Both the position numbers and the translations under genes were made by a program. The notes beneath the pieces are model-generated. The model made no database searches and was not told the origin of the DNA. It saw nothing but the letters and a program-made list of their open reading frames with translations. Below, piece after piece: positions 1 to 8,551 of a stretch of DNA of 16,466 nt. Location of the stretch: the NCBI GenBank assembly GCA_028697695.1, contig JAQVEI010000008.1, forward strand, positions 1 to 16,466, in the 5' to 3' direction. The number at the start of each line of letters is the position of its first letter. Positions within the stretch are counted from its first letter, which is position 1. The DNA is from Lentimicrobiaceae bacterium (GTDB lineage Bacteria > Bacteroidota > Bacteroidia > Bacteroidales > Lentimicrobiaceae).

Positions 1-1372
1 CATTGTTCTTTAACTCTTTAATCTCTTCTATGCGCTGCTCCAATTGAATAATTTCGTTCGGAACCTGCATGTTGGTAATGTGAACTCTTGCCCATGCTTC
101 GTCCATAGCATCAATGGCTTTATCCGGCAAGTAACGATCAGAGAGATAACGATTGGTAAGTGAAACACAAGCCTCTATAGCTTCCGGGTCGTACTCTACA
201 AGATGGTGGTCTTCGTATTTCTCTTTAATATTGTTTAAGATGGTCACTGTTTCCTCGGTAGTGGTGGGATCAACCAAAATTTTCTGAAATCTGCGTTCCA
301 GTGCGCCGTCTTTTTCAATGTATTGACGATATTCGTCAAGAGTGGTAGCGCCTATACATTGAATTTCGCCCCTGGCCAGGGCAGGTTTAAACATATTGGA
401 AGCATCCAGTGAACCCGAAGCATTCCCTGCCCCAACAATGGTGTGGATCTCATCGATAAATAAAATTATATCCCGGTTTTTTTCCAGTTCGTTTAATACT
501 GCCTTCATCCGTTCTTCAAACTGCCCGCGATATTTGGTACCTGCAACCAATGAGGCCAGGTCAAGGGTGAAAATACGCTTATTAAATAATATGCGCGAAA
601 CTTTTCGAGAGACAATTCTAAGTGCCAGTCCCTCGGCAATTGCTGATTTACCCACGCCGGGTTCTCCAATAAGAATCGGATTGTTCTTTTTCCGGCGACT
701 AAGTATCTGGGCAATGCGCTCAAGTTCTCGTTCTCTGCCGACTATAGGGTCCAGGCGACCTTCTTCCGCGGCTTTGGTTAAATTGCGTCCGAAATTGTCA
801 AGTACCGGTGTTTTTGATTTTGAGTCGGAGACCTTGCGTGCTCCTCCTCCAAAACTTCGGCTTTCTTCAGGATCTTCGTCAGGGGTACTCCCGGGCAATT
901 CGCTGCGTGTACCTTGTTGCTGACGGGTATCATCGTGACTTATGATGGATTTTAACTCCTCACGCACCGAATCATAATCTACACCATATTTATCCAATGT
1001 GCTGGTAACCAGGTTGTCTTCGTCTTTTAAAATGGCCAATAATAAATGTTCGGTACCTATCAGCTCACTGTTAAACATTTTGGCTTCCAGGTAAGTAAGT
1101 TTTAACGCACGCTCTGCCTGCTTTACCAATGGCAGGTTTTCTGCCTTTTTGTCACGTTTAACTACCGAAATAATGGCCTTTTCGATGATCTTCCTCACTT
1201 CATTGGTATCTATACCCAACATATTCAGGATCTGAATAGCCATGCCTTCACCTTCGCGCACGATGCCAAGAAATAAATGCTCAACACCAATTTTATCATT
1301 TCCCAGACGCAGCGATTCTTCCCTACTATAGGTCAATACATCTTTTACCCGTTGTGAAAATTTAGCTTCCAT
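1..1372 (-). CDS. clpC: ATP-dependent Clp protease ATP-binding subunit ClpC, N-terminal part (cut by window edge)
   Basis: ClpC is a cytoplasmic AAA+ unfoldase that feeds substrates to the ClpP peptidase. The minus-strand frame is open from an ATG at 1372 to the window edge, giving 457 residues. It begins MEAKFSQRVKDVL, typical of ClpC. Two Clp N-terminal repeats fill roughly residues 1-150, ending in a Gly/Ser-rich linker. The D1 ATPase follows, with Walker A GEPGVGKS (residues 236-243) and Walker B FIDEIH (Asp307, Glu308), then the GAGNASGSLDASNMFKPALARG region and the arginine-containing GALERRF segment. The last residues, PNEIIQLEQRIEEIKELKN, start the coiled-coil middle domain that separates ClpC from ClpA. 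The D2 domain and the ClpP-binding loop lie outside the window. The gene diverges from gyrA, and a ClpS-type adaptor gene lies 14.6 kb away in this window. ClpB is the alternative, but the N-terminal repeats and the short middle domain favour ClpC. Confidence 0.95.
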   Translation of the reverse strand, partial: MEAKFSQRVKDVLTYSREESLRLGNDKIGVEHLFLGIVREGEGMAIQILNMLGIDTNEVRKIIEKAIISVVKRDKKAENLPLVKQAERALKLTYLEAKMFNSELIGTEHLLLAILKDEDNLVTSTLDKYGVDYDSVREELKSIISHDDTRQQQGTRSELPGSTPDEDPEESRSFGGGARKVSDSKSKTPVLDNFGRNLTKAAEEGRLDPIVGRERELERIAQILSRRKKNNPILIGEPGVGKSAIAEGLALRIVSRKVSRILFNKRIFTLDLASLVAGTKYRGQFEERMKAVLNELEKNRDIILFIDEIHTIVGAGNASGSLDASNMFKPALARGEIQCIGATTLDEYRQYIEKDGALERRFQKILVDPTTTEETVTILNNIKEKYEDHHLVEYDPEAIEACVSLTNRYLSDRYLPDKAIDAMDEAWARVHITNMQVPNEIIQLEQRIEEIKELKNN

Positions 1373-1469
1373 ATTGTGATTTCTCGCTTTCTTCTGTTTA
1401 ATTTAAGGTATTATCTTTTTAAAAATTCCCAGACTCAGTAACAACTCACGTTTTTTGAGGCTGTGTGGT

Positions 1470-1477
1470 CAAAATTA
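1470..1477 (-). promoter_or_regulatory. candidate clpC promoter (-7 element)
   Basis: On the minus strand this reads TAATTTTG, a full match to the Bacteroidota -7 motif TAnnTTTG. It lies about 98 bp upstream of the clpC ATG. I see no TTTG at the expected -33 distance, so this is a motif-only call. Confidence 0.35.
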
Positions 1478-1845
1478 CTAATAATTTAAACATGCGTATG
1501 TAAGTTAAACTAATATTATTTCAACCAGCATCAATGATATCAAATACAATGCCGTTTAAGGAAAAGTTCGATTTAATGACGTCTGAAAAGTAAATTATTT
1601 TTCATGAGAATTAAGAAAATGGGCGAATTATTTTGCTTTTAAATTTTTAATAACTCCCACTTAAAATAATTCAATCGGAATATGGCGTTTAAAAACTTCT
1701 TTAGGTTCCATTTGAAAAGGTCTTTTAAATTGTCGGACAAATCAAATATATTAAACCTATACCAATGCTTTTGATGAAATGTTATTAAAACCCCGAAAGC
1801 TGATTTTTCTTATTCATTAATGAGGGTGGCCAAACAAAAAAGTTG

Positions 1846-1853
1846 TACCTTCG
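1846..1853 (+). promoter_or_regulatory. candidate gyrA promoter (-7 element)
   Basis: TACCTTCG matches the Bacteroidota -7 motif TAnnTTTG with one change (C for the third T). It lies 52 bp before the gyrA ATG. No clear -33 TTTG is seen. Confidence 0.4.
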
Positions 1854-1904
1854 TACCCCCTTAAAAAAGGGTCACGGAAATGCTAATCTGAATACAATAC
1901 AAGA

Positions 1905-4544
1905 ATGGAAAATCAAGAAGGTGAAGAAAAAATAATTAAAGTCAACATTGAAAATCAGATGAAGTCGGCTTACATTGACTATTCCATGTCAGTGATCATC
2001 GGGCGGGCTTTACCTGATGTCAGGGATGGTTTAAAACCGGTTCATCGTCGTGTACTGTACGGTATGCTGGATCTGGGTGTACTTTCAAACCGTTCCTATA
2101 AAAAAAGTGCAAGAATAGTGGGAGAGGTGCTGGGAAAATATCACCCTCATGGCGATACTTCCGTTTACGATGCTATGGTTCGTATGGCTCAGGAGTGGTC
2201 ATTGCGTTACCCACTTGTGGATGGTCAGGGGAACTTTGGCTCCGTTGACGGAGATAGCCCTGCTGCCATGCGTTATACCGAAGCCAGGCTGCGAAAGATT
2301 GCAGAAGAAATGCTGGCAGATATCAACAAGGACACCGTTGATTTTCAAAATAACTTTGATGACAGCCTGCAGGAGCCGGTTGTACTGCCTGCCCGGATTC
2401 CCAATTTATTGATTAATGGTGCATCAGGAATTGCCGTTGGAATGGCTACCAATATGCCACCCCATAATTTATCGGAAGTGGTAGATGGTACAGTTGCATT
2501 TATAGACAACAACGATATCACTGTTGCTGAACTTATGCAACACATTAAGGCACCTGATTTTCCCACATCAGGTTTTATATATGGATATGAAGGGGTTAAG
2601 GAAGCCTTCGAAACAGGGCGGGGAAGAGTGGTTATGCGGGGTGAAAGTAAAATTGAAACCAACAATAGTCATGAAACCATTATTTTTAATTCCATCCCGT
2701 ATCAGGTAAATAAAGCTGATTTGATTAAGAAAGTTGCAGACCTGGTAAATGATAAAAAAATTGAAGGTATTTCAGATATTCGCGATGAATCGGACCGCAA
2801 CGGCATGCGAATAGTCTTTGAACTTAAAAGAGATGCCATTACCAATGTAGTGTTAAATAAATTGTACCAGTTAACACCACTGCAATCTTCCTTTAGCGTT
2901 AACAATATTTGTTTGGTAAACGGGCGCCCCATGATGCTCAACCTCAAACAGTTAATTCATTACTTTGTGGAGCATCGTCACGATGTTGTACTCAGACGCA
3001 CCAAATATGAATTGAGGGAAGCTGAAAAACGGGCGCACATTTTGGCCGGATTGCTTATAGCACTCGACAATCTGGATGAAGTAATTGCGCTTATCAGGGC
3101 AACCAAAACACCCGAAGAAGCAAGGGTAAATCTAATCGCTCGTTTTAATCTTACCGAAATACAGGCAAGAGCGATTCTCGACATGAGGTTGCAGCGCTTA
3201 ACCGGATTGGAAAGAGATAAAATACGGAGTGAATACGAGGAATTGCTCAAAATGATTGAGTATTATAACCTGGTAATCAACAATCATGGAATGCGCATGG
3301 ACATCATCAAGCAGGAATTGCTTGAGATAAAAGAGAGTTATGGCGATGAGCGCAAAACCCAAATCGTATATTCAGCCAGCGACTTCCGTATCGAAGATAC
3401 CATTGCTGACGAAAACGTGGTGATTACCATTTCACATATGGGATATATCAAAAGAACCATGCTTACTGAATATCGCCGTCAAAATAGGGGAGGCCGGGGT
3501 GCAAGAGGCTCTGATATCCGGGATGAAGACTTTTTGGAATATCTCTATGTTGCCACCATGCACAATTACATGCTTTTCTTTACCGAAAAGGGTAAAGTAT
3601 TTTGGATGCGGGTATATGAAATTCCCGAGGGAAGCAAAAGCAGTAAGGGTAGAGCCATCCAAAATCTGATAAATATAGAACCCGACGATAAAATCCGGGC
3701 CTTCATTAATCTGAAAAACCTTAAAGACCAGGATTATATCAACAATAACTTTATTATCTTATGTACCAAAAAAGGGGTTATTAAAAAAACCTCACTTGAA
3801 GCATATTCGCGGCCACGTCAAAATGGTATAAATGCCATCACCATTCGCGAAGGCGATGAACTGCTCGAAGCCCGGTTAACCGATGGAAACAACGAGGTGT
3901 TGCTTGCCCTGCGTTCCGGCAGAGCCATTCGCTTTAATGAAAGTACAGTGCGTCCTATGGGCCGTTTGGCATCGGGCGTAAAAGGTATAACGCTGGCCAA
4001 TAAAAAAGATGAAGTTATCGGAATGATTTGCCTGCCGGACGATCAGGCTGATATTCTCGTAGTTTCTGAAAATGGATATGGAAAACGCTCTAAATTAGAA
4101 GATTACAGAATAACCAACAGGGGTGGAAAAGGCGTAAAAACCATAAACGTAACAGAAAAAACCGGTGACCTTATATCTATTGAAGCAGTTACAGATACTG
4201 ATGATTTGATGATTATCAATCGCTCTGGCTTAATCATTCGACTTGGCATTGCAGATTTAAGGGTTATGGGGCGCGCAACACAAGGAGTGAGGCTAATTAC
4301 TCTAAGAGATGACGACTCCATTGCTGCGGTAACCAAAGTTGAGGTGGAAGCAGAAGAAGAGCTTGAGATGGACGAGGAAAATGAGATCACAATGGATGCA
4401 GGGGAGGATGTTTACGCTCAAGATATTGACGATGATAATAATGTTAAAAACACTGCTGCAACCGATGTTGAAGAAGAAAATCAGGATGAAGAACCGGATG
4501 CTGAACAAGCGGAGGATGATGAGAATGGCCCGGAATTTGCATAA
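1905..4544 (+). CDS. gyrA: DNA gyrase subunit A
   Basis: GyrA is the breakage-reunion subunit of the A2B2 gyrase that introduces negative supercoils. The 879-residue product opens with a short acidic leader, then the SAYIDYSMSVIIGRALPDVRDG signature (residues 21-42). The quinolone-resistance-determining region HPHGDTSVYD spans about 80-89. The catalytic tyrosine is Tyr124 in AAMRYTEAR. The C-terminal pinwheel carries the GyrA box QNRGGRG (526-532), a variant of the usual QRRGGKG, which identifies gyrase rather than topoisomerase IV ParC. The position equivalent to E. coli Ser83 is Thr85 and that of Asp87 is Asp89. Thr is a common natural residue there and is not evidence of resistance. From about residue 815 to the end the protein is a strongly acidic tail. 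The ATG at 1905 is the first plausible start and suits the family. Confidence 0.97.
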   Translation: MENQEGEEKIIKVNIENQMKSAYIDYSMSVIIGRALPDVRDGLKPVHRRVLYGMLDLGVLSNRSYKKSARIVGEVLGKYHPHGDTSVYDAMVRMAQEWSLRYPLVDGQGNFGSVDGDSPAAMRYTEARLRKIAEEMLADINKDTVDFQNNFDDSLQEPVVLPARIPNLLINGASGIAVGMATNMPPHNLSEVVDGTVAFIDNNDITVAELMQHIKAPDFPTSGFIYGYEGVKEAFETGRGRVVMRGESKIETNNSHETIIFNSIPYQVNKADLIKKVADLVNDKKIEGISDIRDESDRNGMRIVFELKRDAITNVVLNKLYQLTPLQSSFSVNNICLVNGRPMMLNLKQLIHYFVEHRHDVVLRRTKYELREAEKRAHILAGLLIALDNLDEVIALIRATKTPEEARVNLIARFNLTEIQARAILDMRLQRLTGLERDKIRSEYEELLKMIEYYNLVINNHGMRMDIIKQELLEIKESYGDERKTQIVYSASDFRIEDTIADENVVITISHMGYIKRTMLTEYRRQNRGGRGARGSDIRDEDFLEYLYVATMHNYMLFFTEKGKVFWMRVYEIPEGSKSSKGRAIQNLINIEPDDKIRAFINLKNLKDQDYINNNFIILCTKKGVIKKTSLEAYSRPRQNGINAITIREGDELLEARLTDGNNEVLLALRSGRAIRFNESTVRPMGRLASGVKGITLANKKDEVIGMICLPDDQADILVVSENGYGKRSKLEDYRITNRGGKGVKTINVTEKTGDLISIEAVTDTDDLMIINRSGLIIRLGIADLRVMGRATQGVRLITLRDDDSIAAVTKVEVEAEEELEMDEENEITMDAGEDVYAQDIDDDNNVKNTAATDVEEENQDEEPDAEQAEDDENGPEFA

Positions 4545-4567
4545 TTAAAAATCAATAAATACATTTG
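4536..4567 (+). promoter_or_regulatory. Bacteroidota-type promoter of the TPR gene
   Basis: A -33 TTTG (4536-4539) and a -7 TACATTTG (4560-4567) are separated by 20 bp, the spacing known for the Bacteroidota vegetative sigma factor. The upstream element overlaps the last codons of gyrA. Transcription would start a few bases after 4567, about 35 nt before the ATG at 4607. Confidence 0.6.
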
Positions 4568-4606
4568 CAATCAATTAACAGGTTAATCCCACAAAAAAGT
4601 AATAAA

Positions 4607-5746
4607 ATGAAAAGAATCTCCTTGCTGATTACACTTATTCTGGCAGTGAACATACTGTTTGCACAGAAAGCAATGCGTACCGATGCATTTAACAATCTGC
4701 GAAAAGGAAAGCTCGATAAAGCACTTAGTAACATTGAGCCAACCATCAAGGATCCATCAACAATGGAAGACCCAAAAACCTGGCTCTATAGAGGGAATAT
4801 TTATCTTCAAATATACAGAAGTGATAATCCTGAGTACAAAAGTCTTGACCCGGATGCGCTAAACAAAGCCTATGAATCCTACCAAAAGCTACTTGAACTG
4901 GATACCAAAAAAGAGTATTACACGGAGGCCCTTCAAAATATGCTGGTCATTGGTGAGGAATTGTACAATCAGGGAGTACAGCAATACTCTTCAAAAGAGT
5001 TTGATCAGGCGACCCAGAGTTTTGAGAAAGCTGTGGAGCTGAATAAGTCATTTGGCGCAATAGATACTTTGGCTTATTTTAACGCGGCTCTTTCTGCAGA
5101 AAATGCAGGTAACCTACCCAAAGCCATAGAATATTATACAAAAGTTAAAGACCTGAATTATCCGCAACCGTTGCTTTACAATTCCTTGTCTTCATTATAT
5201 CTGCAAGAAGGAGATACAACCGCCGCTATAAATGTAATTCAGGAAGGAAAAACAAAATATCCGGACGATTTCAATATTCTTATTGCTGAAACCAATATAT
5301 ACCTGGCTGTGGGTGACAACGAAAAGGCAATGAATAATCTCCAGGAAGCTATAGATAAAGATCCATTAAACCCAACAATACATTATGCAATAGGCGTGAA
5401 TTATTCGTTGATAAATGATCTGGACAATGCAGAAAAGTCGTATATAAATGCACTTGACCTAAATCCTGAATATTTTGAAGCCAATTACAATCTCGGTGCA
5501 TTGTATGTTAACCGGGCAGTAAAACTAACGGATGAAGCCAATGTCTTGCCATTTTCGCAACAAAATGAATATGAGGAACTCATCAAGCAGGCAAATGAAT
5601 ATTTAAGAAAATCATTGCCATATCTTGAAAAAGCTATTGAGCTGGACCCAACGGATAGAAATACTTTGTTGTCGTTAAAAGAAATTTACACCCGGCTTCA
5701 AATGTATGATAAGATGAAGGAAATAGACGAGTTGTTAAACAATTAG
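4607..5746 (+). CDS. exported tetratricopeptide repeat protein
   Basis: I start the gene at the ATG at 4607 because the residues from there (MKRISLLITLILAVNILFA, then QK) form a clean signal peptide with cleavage after Ala19. An upstream in-frame TTG at 4565 would bury it behind 14 extra residues and lies inside the -7 element of the promoter. The mature protein is almost entirely helical. Tetratricopeptide repeats run from about residue 119 to the end, with typical repeat signatures such as AIEYYTKVKDLNYP, AMNNLQEAIDKDPLNP, AEKSYINALDLNP and YLEKAIELDP. No enzymatic domain or membrane anchor is visible, so it is probably a periplasmic or envelope scaffold. It lies 62 bp after gyrA, has its own promoter and ends in a strong hairpin. 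The partner proteins are unknown. Length is 379 residues. Confidence 0.88.
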   Translation: MKRISLLITLILAVNILFAQKAMRTDAFNNLRKGKLDKALSNIEPTIKDPSTMEDPKTWLYRGNIYLQIYRSDNPEYKSLDPDALNKAYESYQKLLELDTKKEYYTEALQNMLVIGEELYNQGVQQYSSKEFDQATQSFEKAVELNKSFGAIDTLAYFNAALSAENAGNLPKAIEYYTKVKDLNYPQPLLYNSLSSLYLQEGDTTAAINVIQEGKTKYPDDFNILIAETNIYLAVGDNEKAMNNLQEAIDKDPLNPTIHYAIGVNYSLINDLDNAEKSYINALDLNPEYFEANYNLGALYVNRAVKLTDEANVLPFSQQNEYEELIKQANEYLRKSLPYLEKAIELDPTDRNTLLSLKEIYTRLQMYDKMKEIDELLNN

Positions 5747-5761
5747 AATTAAATAACTCTA

Positions 5762-5808
5762 AAAATAATAAAACCGGCTGCATTTCATGTGGCCGGTTTT
5801 ATTATTTT
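5762..5808 (+). terminator. hairpin terminator after the TPR gene
   Basis: AATAATAAAACCGGC (5764-5778) pairs perfectly with GCCGGTTTTATTATT (5792-5806) around a 13-nt loop, and two more A-T pairs extend the base of the stem. The right arm supplies the U-rich tract. It starts 15 bp after the TPR stop. Its symmetry means it could also work on the other strand. Confidence 0.8.
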
Positions 5809-5911
5809 GAATTTAACTTAAATCATGTTTAAATTAGCAGGATGAATGCACCTAGGCTCAAAATAACTGCTCAATAGTGGGGTGCAGGCGTTTAGATAGC
5901 AAAAACTGTAA

Positions 5912-5941
5912 TTTGACATAATATTAATTATGTTACAATTG
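5912..5941 (+). promoter_or_regulatory. inverted repeat inside a possible branching-enzyme promoter
   Basis: ACATAAT (5916-5922) and ATTATGT (5927-5933) form a perfect 7-bp inverted repeat around ATTA. It sits between a TTTG (5912-5915) and TACAATTG (5934-5941, one mismatch to TAnnTTTG), 18 bp apart. The placement is operator-like, but the sequence is AT-rich and could be chance. Confidence 0.25.
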
Positions 5942-5982
5942 GATAATTTACATTCGGCTGCCACAGCTACGATTCAATGAAT

Positions 5983-5990
5983 TATCTTTA
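5983..5990 (+). promoter_or_regulatory. candidate proximal promoter of the branching enzyme gene
   Basis: TATCTTTA matches TAnnTTTG except for the last base. It lies about 93 bp before the preferred ATG (6083) and 30 bp before the alternative GTG (6020). I find no -33 TTTG. Confidence 0.35.
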
Positions 5991-6082
5991 CCGTGCAAAC
6001 ATGAGCGTTCAAATATATTGTGAACAGTAGTGAACTGAATTTAAAATGGATTGTTACACCTCATTATTTTGAATTAATAGAA

Positions 6083-8095
6083 ATGGATATCCCGCAAATA
6101 GTAAAAAATGATTCCTGGCTTATTCCGGTTGCCTCAGATATTCGTCTTCGGTATGATCGTTTTTTAAATCGGCTCTCCTTTATCACGGAGACATACGGCA
6201 GTATTTCGAAATTTGCCGATGCTTATAAATACTTCGGAATTAATTACGATGCTCATCAAGGTGGATGGTATTACCGTGAATGGGCGCCTCATGCCCAACA
6301 ATTGTGGCTTGCCGGTGACTTTAATAACTGGGATCCCTATGCACATCCGCTTACACGCATAGAAAACGGCATTTGGGAATTATTTTTGGATGCAAAGAGA
6401 TTTAAAAATTCGTTTGTTCATGGGAGCAAAATAAAAACCTTTGTAAAGGCCAATGAAATTATACGTCCGCGTATTCCAGCCTATATTCGAAGAGTAATTC
6501 AGGATGAGGCTACCAAAGATTTTGCCGGACAGCTATGGTTTGATCAGTTTGATTGGAACGATGATAATTTCGAAATGGATCATACCCAATCGCTATTTAT
6601 CTATGAATGCCATGTGGGTATGGCTCAGGAAAAAGCCGGCGTGGGCACCTACAATGAATTTACTAAGACAGTTTTACCAAAAGTTAAAGACCTGGGTTAC
6701 AATGCCATACAGTTGATGGCCATTCAGGAGCATCCCTATTATGGTTCTTTTGGATATCATGTAGCTAATTTTTATGCACCATCTTCCAGATTTGGTACGC
6801 CCGAGGATCTAAAGAACCTTATAAAAACTGCACATTCCATGGGAATTGCTGTCATAATGGATCTGGTTCATTCTCATACTGTTAAAAATGTTTATGAAGG
6901 TTTGAATGATTTTGATGGGTCTGGAAATCAATATCTACATGCCGGCGAGCGGGGCATTCACCCGCAATGGGATTCCCTGTTATTTGACTACGGCCGTACC
7001 GAAGTCTTACAATTCCTGCTTTCTAATATTAAGTATTGGCTCAACGAATTTCACTTTGATGGTTTTCGTTTCGATGGTGTAGGCTCAATGATGTATTTTC
7101 ATCATGGAAACATCACCTTTTCGACGCCCGAGCAATATTTCCGTGAAGGTGTAGAATGGGATGCCGTAACTTACCTTCAACTGGCCAATTATCTCACCAA
7201 ACAAATCAAGCCTTTGGCCATAACCATTGCCGAGGATGTTACCGGAATGCCCGGTTTAACAGCATCCATTAAAGCAGGTGGAATTGGATTTGATTATAGG
7301 TTAGGCATGGGGATTCCAGATTTTTGGATTAAACTCCTCAAAGAGTACAAAGATGAAGACTGGAGTCCTGGTGAAATGTGGGCTGTATTGAGCAATCGTT
7401 TGCCACAGGTTAAAACAATCGCGTATGCAGAATCTCACGATCAGGCCTTAGTTGGTGATAAAACATTGGCGTTCAGGCTTATGGATGAACAAATGTATTG
7501 GCATATGGGGATAGAGGATTCAAATATTGTGATTGAACGCGGAATAGCATTGCATAAAATGATTCGTTTGTTCACCATTTCATTGGGTGGGCAGGCTTAC
7601 CTCAACTTTATGGGTAATGAATTTGGTCATCCGGAGTGGATTGATTTTCCCCGTGAAGGGAACAACTGGAGTTTCCATAACGCCCGCCGGCAATGGTCGT
7701 TGGTTGAGAACAAAGCATTGAAGTACATGTTTCTGAATAATTTTGATAAAAAGATGATTGAACTTATCAAAACCCACAAAGTGTTCGACTATGAATTTGC
7801 AAACCAATTGTTGATTGATGATCATAATAAAACCATAGCCTTTTACCGGGGAGATTTAATCTTTGTTTTTAACTTTCATCCGTTTAACAGTATTTTCGAC
7901 TACCACTTTCCCGTACCTGAAGCCGGTGATTATACGTTGGTCTTAAATTCTGACAATCCGGATTTTGGCGGACAGGGACGTATTAACGAACAAATGATAT
8001 ATTCAACAATGCCTAACAACGAAAGCAAGCAGGCAGAGCTGCATATATACAATACAAACCGCACCGCTCAGGTTTTCACACTTAATTTTTCATAA
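6083..8095 (+). CDS. glgB: 1,4-alpha-glucan (glycogen) branching enzyme, GH13_8 type
   Basis: This enzyme cuts an alpha-1,4 glucan chain and rejoins it as an alpha-1,6 branch during glycogen synthesis. A CBM48-like domain (YYREWAPHAQQLWLAGDFNNWD) comes first, followed by the GH13 barrel. Numbered from the ATG at 6083, region I is DLVHSH, region II GFRFDGVGSMMY with nucleophile Asp331, region III AEDVTGMP with acid/base Glu384, and region IV ESHDQALVGDKT with Asp453. A C-terminal beta domain follows. These motifs are of the eukaryotic starch/glycogen branching enzyme kind (GH13_8), which occurs in Bacteroidota, rather than the GH13_9 kind of E. coli GlgB. The frame also opens at GTG 6020, adding 21 residues. 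I prefer ATG 6083 because MDIPQIVKNDSWLIP is the expected N-terminus and gives 670 residues. No other glycogen gene is adjacent. Confidence 0.93.
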   Translation: MDIPQIVKNDSWLIPVASDIRLRYDRFLNRLSFITETYGSISKFADAYKYFGINYDAHQGGWYYREWAPHAQQLWLAGDFNNWDPYAHPLTRIENGIWELFLDAKRFKNSFVHGSKIKTFVKANEIIRPRIPAYIRRVIQDEATKDFAGQLWFDQFDWNDDNFEMDHTQSLFIYECHVGMAQEKAGVGTYNEFTKTVLPKVKDLGYNAIQLMAIQEHPYYGSFGYHVANFYAPSSRFGTPEDLKNLIKTAHSMGIAVIMDLVHSHTVKNVYEGLNDFDGSGNQYLHAGERGIHPQWDSLLFDYGRTEVLQFLLSNIKYWLNEFHFDGFRFDGVGSMMYFHHGNITFSTPEQYFREGVEWDAVTYLQLANYLTKQIKPLAITIAEDVTGMPGLTASIKAGGIGFDYRLGMGIPDFWIKLLKEYKDEDWSPGEMWAVLSNRLPQVKTIAYAESHDQALVGDKTLAFRLMDEQMYWHMGIEDSNIVIERGIALHKMIRLFTISLGGQAYLNFMGNEFGHPEWIDFPREGNNWSFHNARRQWSLVENKALKYMFLNNFDKKMIELIKTHKVFDYEFANQLLIDDHNKTIAFYRGDLIFVFNFHPFNSIFDYHFPVPEAGDYTLVLNSDNPDFGGQGRINEQMIYSTMPNNESKQAELHIYNTNRTAQVFTLNFS

Positions 8096-8178
8096 ATTCT
8101 TTGGGATTTATTCGTCTAAAAATCAAACTTTGAAATATCTGATGTATTATTGTAAACTTTTTTAAAAACTTAATTTTT

Positions 8179-8481
8179 ATGGATAAAAAGCGTGTGATTG
8201 TAAGTTATAACAACCTTTCTCAGGAGGTTCTGGATGCAATCAGATTGAAATACCCGCTGGGGTATTCAAATAGTGTTATCAAGGTGAAAACCCGTGGCGA
8301 AGAATTCTTTTACGCCATTACGGTAGATACGGACGAGGCCAGCTATCTGGTTAAAGTTCCGGTTAAAATAGATACCAGGGGATTTCAGGATGATGACATT
8401 GCTGATGATGCGGATGAAGAAAAAGATACATCCGATGATGCATACGTAGATAACGAGCCGGCTGATGATACTGAGGAATAG
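8179..8481 (+). CDS. small protein with acidic tail, function unknown
   Basis: I do not recognise a characterised family. The product is 100 residues with no signal peptide or membrane segment. Residues 1-70 look like a compact alpha/beta fold: a beta strand (KRVIVSY), a helix (SQEVLDAIRLKYP), then strands FFYAITVD and SYLVKVPVKI. Residues 71-100 are a probably disordered acidic tail with 17 Asp or Glu out of 30. The ATG at 8179 follows an AT-rich leader. A weak promoter match, TATTATTG, lies at 8145-8152 without a properly spaced TTTG. The gene starts 83 bp after the branching enzyme stop with no obvious terminator between them, so read-through is possible. Acidic tails of this sort can mimic DNA or contact basic partners, but that is inference. 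Confidence 0.75.
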   Translation: MDKKRVIVSYNNLSQEVLDAIRLKYPLGYSNSVIKVKTRGEEFFYAITVDTDEASYLVKVPVKIDTRGFQDDDIADDADEEKDTSDDAYVDNEPADDTEE

Positions 8482-8551
8482 TCAGGTGCTCCCATAATAT
8501 AATTTACCTTCTTGTGCCGTGGCTTCTTAGTGAACCAATATACATATAGAT

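Larger units (their letters stand above)
1373..1904. other. divergent intergenic region between clpC and gyrA
   Basis: This AT-rich stretch of 532 bp has no convincing ORF on either strand and no recognisable RNA gene. It carries the clpC and gyrA promoter candidates at its two ends. A small hairpin in the presumed gyrA leader (CCCTT, loop AAAA, AAGGG, about 1858-1871) is the only other structure I noticed. The middle, roughly 1500-1800, shows nothing I can name. Confidence 0.6.

Noticed and set aside
396..923. 175-codon plus-strand ORF at the left end
   Set aside because: It is antisense to clpC, whose minus-strand frame is open throughout with conserved AAA+ motifs. The plus-strand product has no family features.
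1984..2174. GyrA Thr85 (E. coli Ser83 position) as a quinolone-resistance change
   Set aside because: Thr is a common wild-type residue at this position across bacteria, and Asp89 (E. coli Asp87) is intact.
5913..5939. E. coli-like promoter TTGACA ... TACAAT
   Set aside because: The spacer is only 15 bp, and Bacteroidota vegetative polymerase does not use this consensus. The match is probably coincidental with the TTTG and inverted repeat there.
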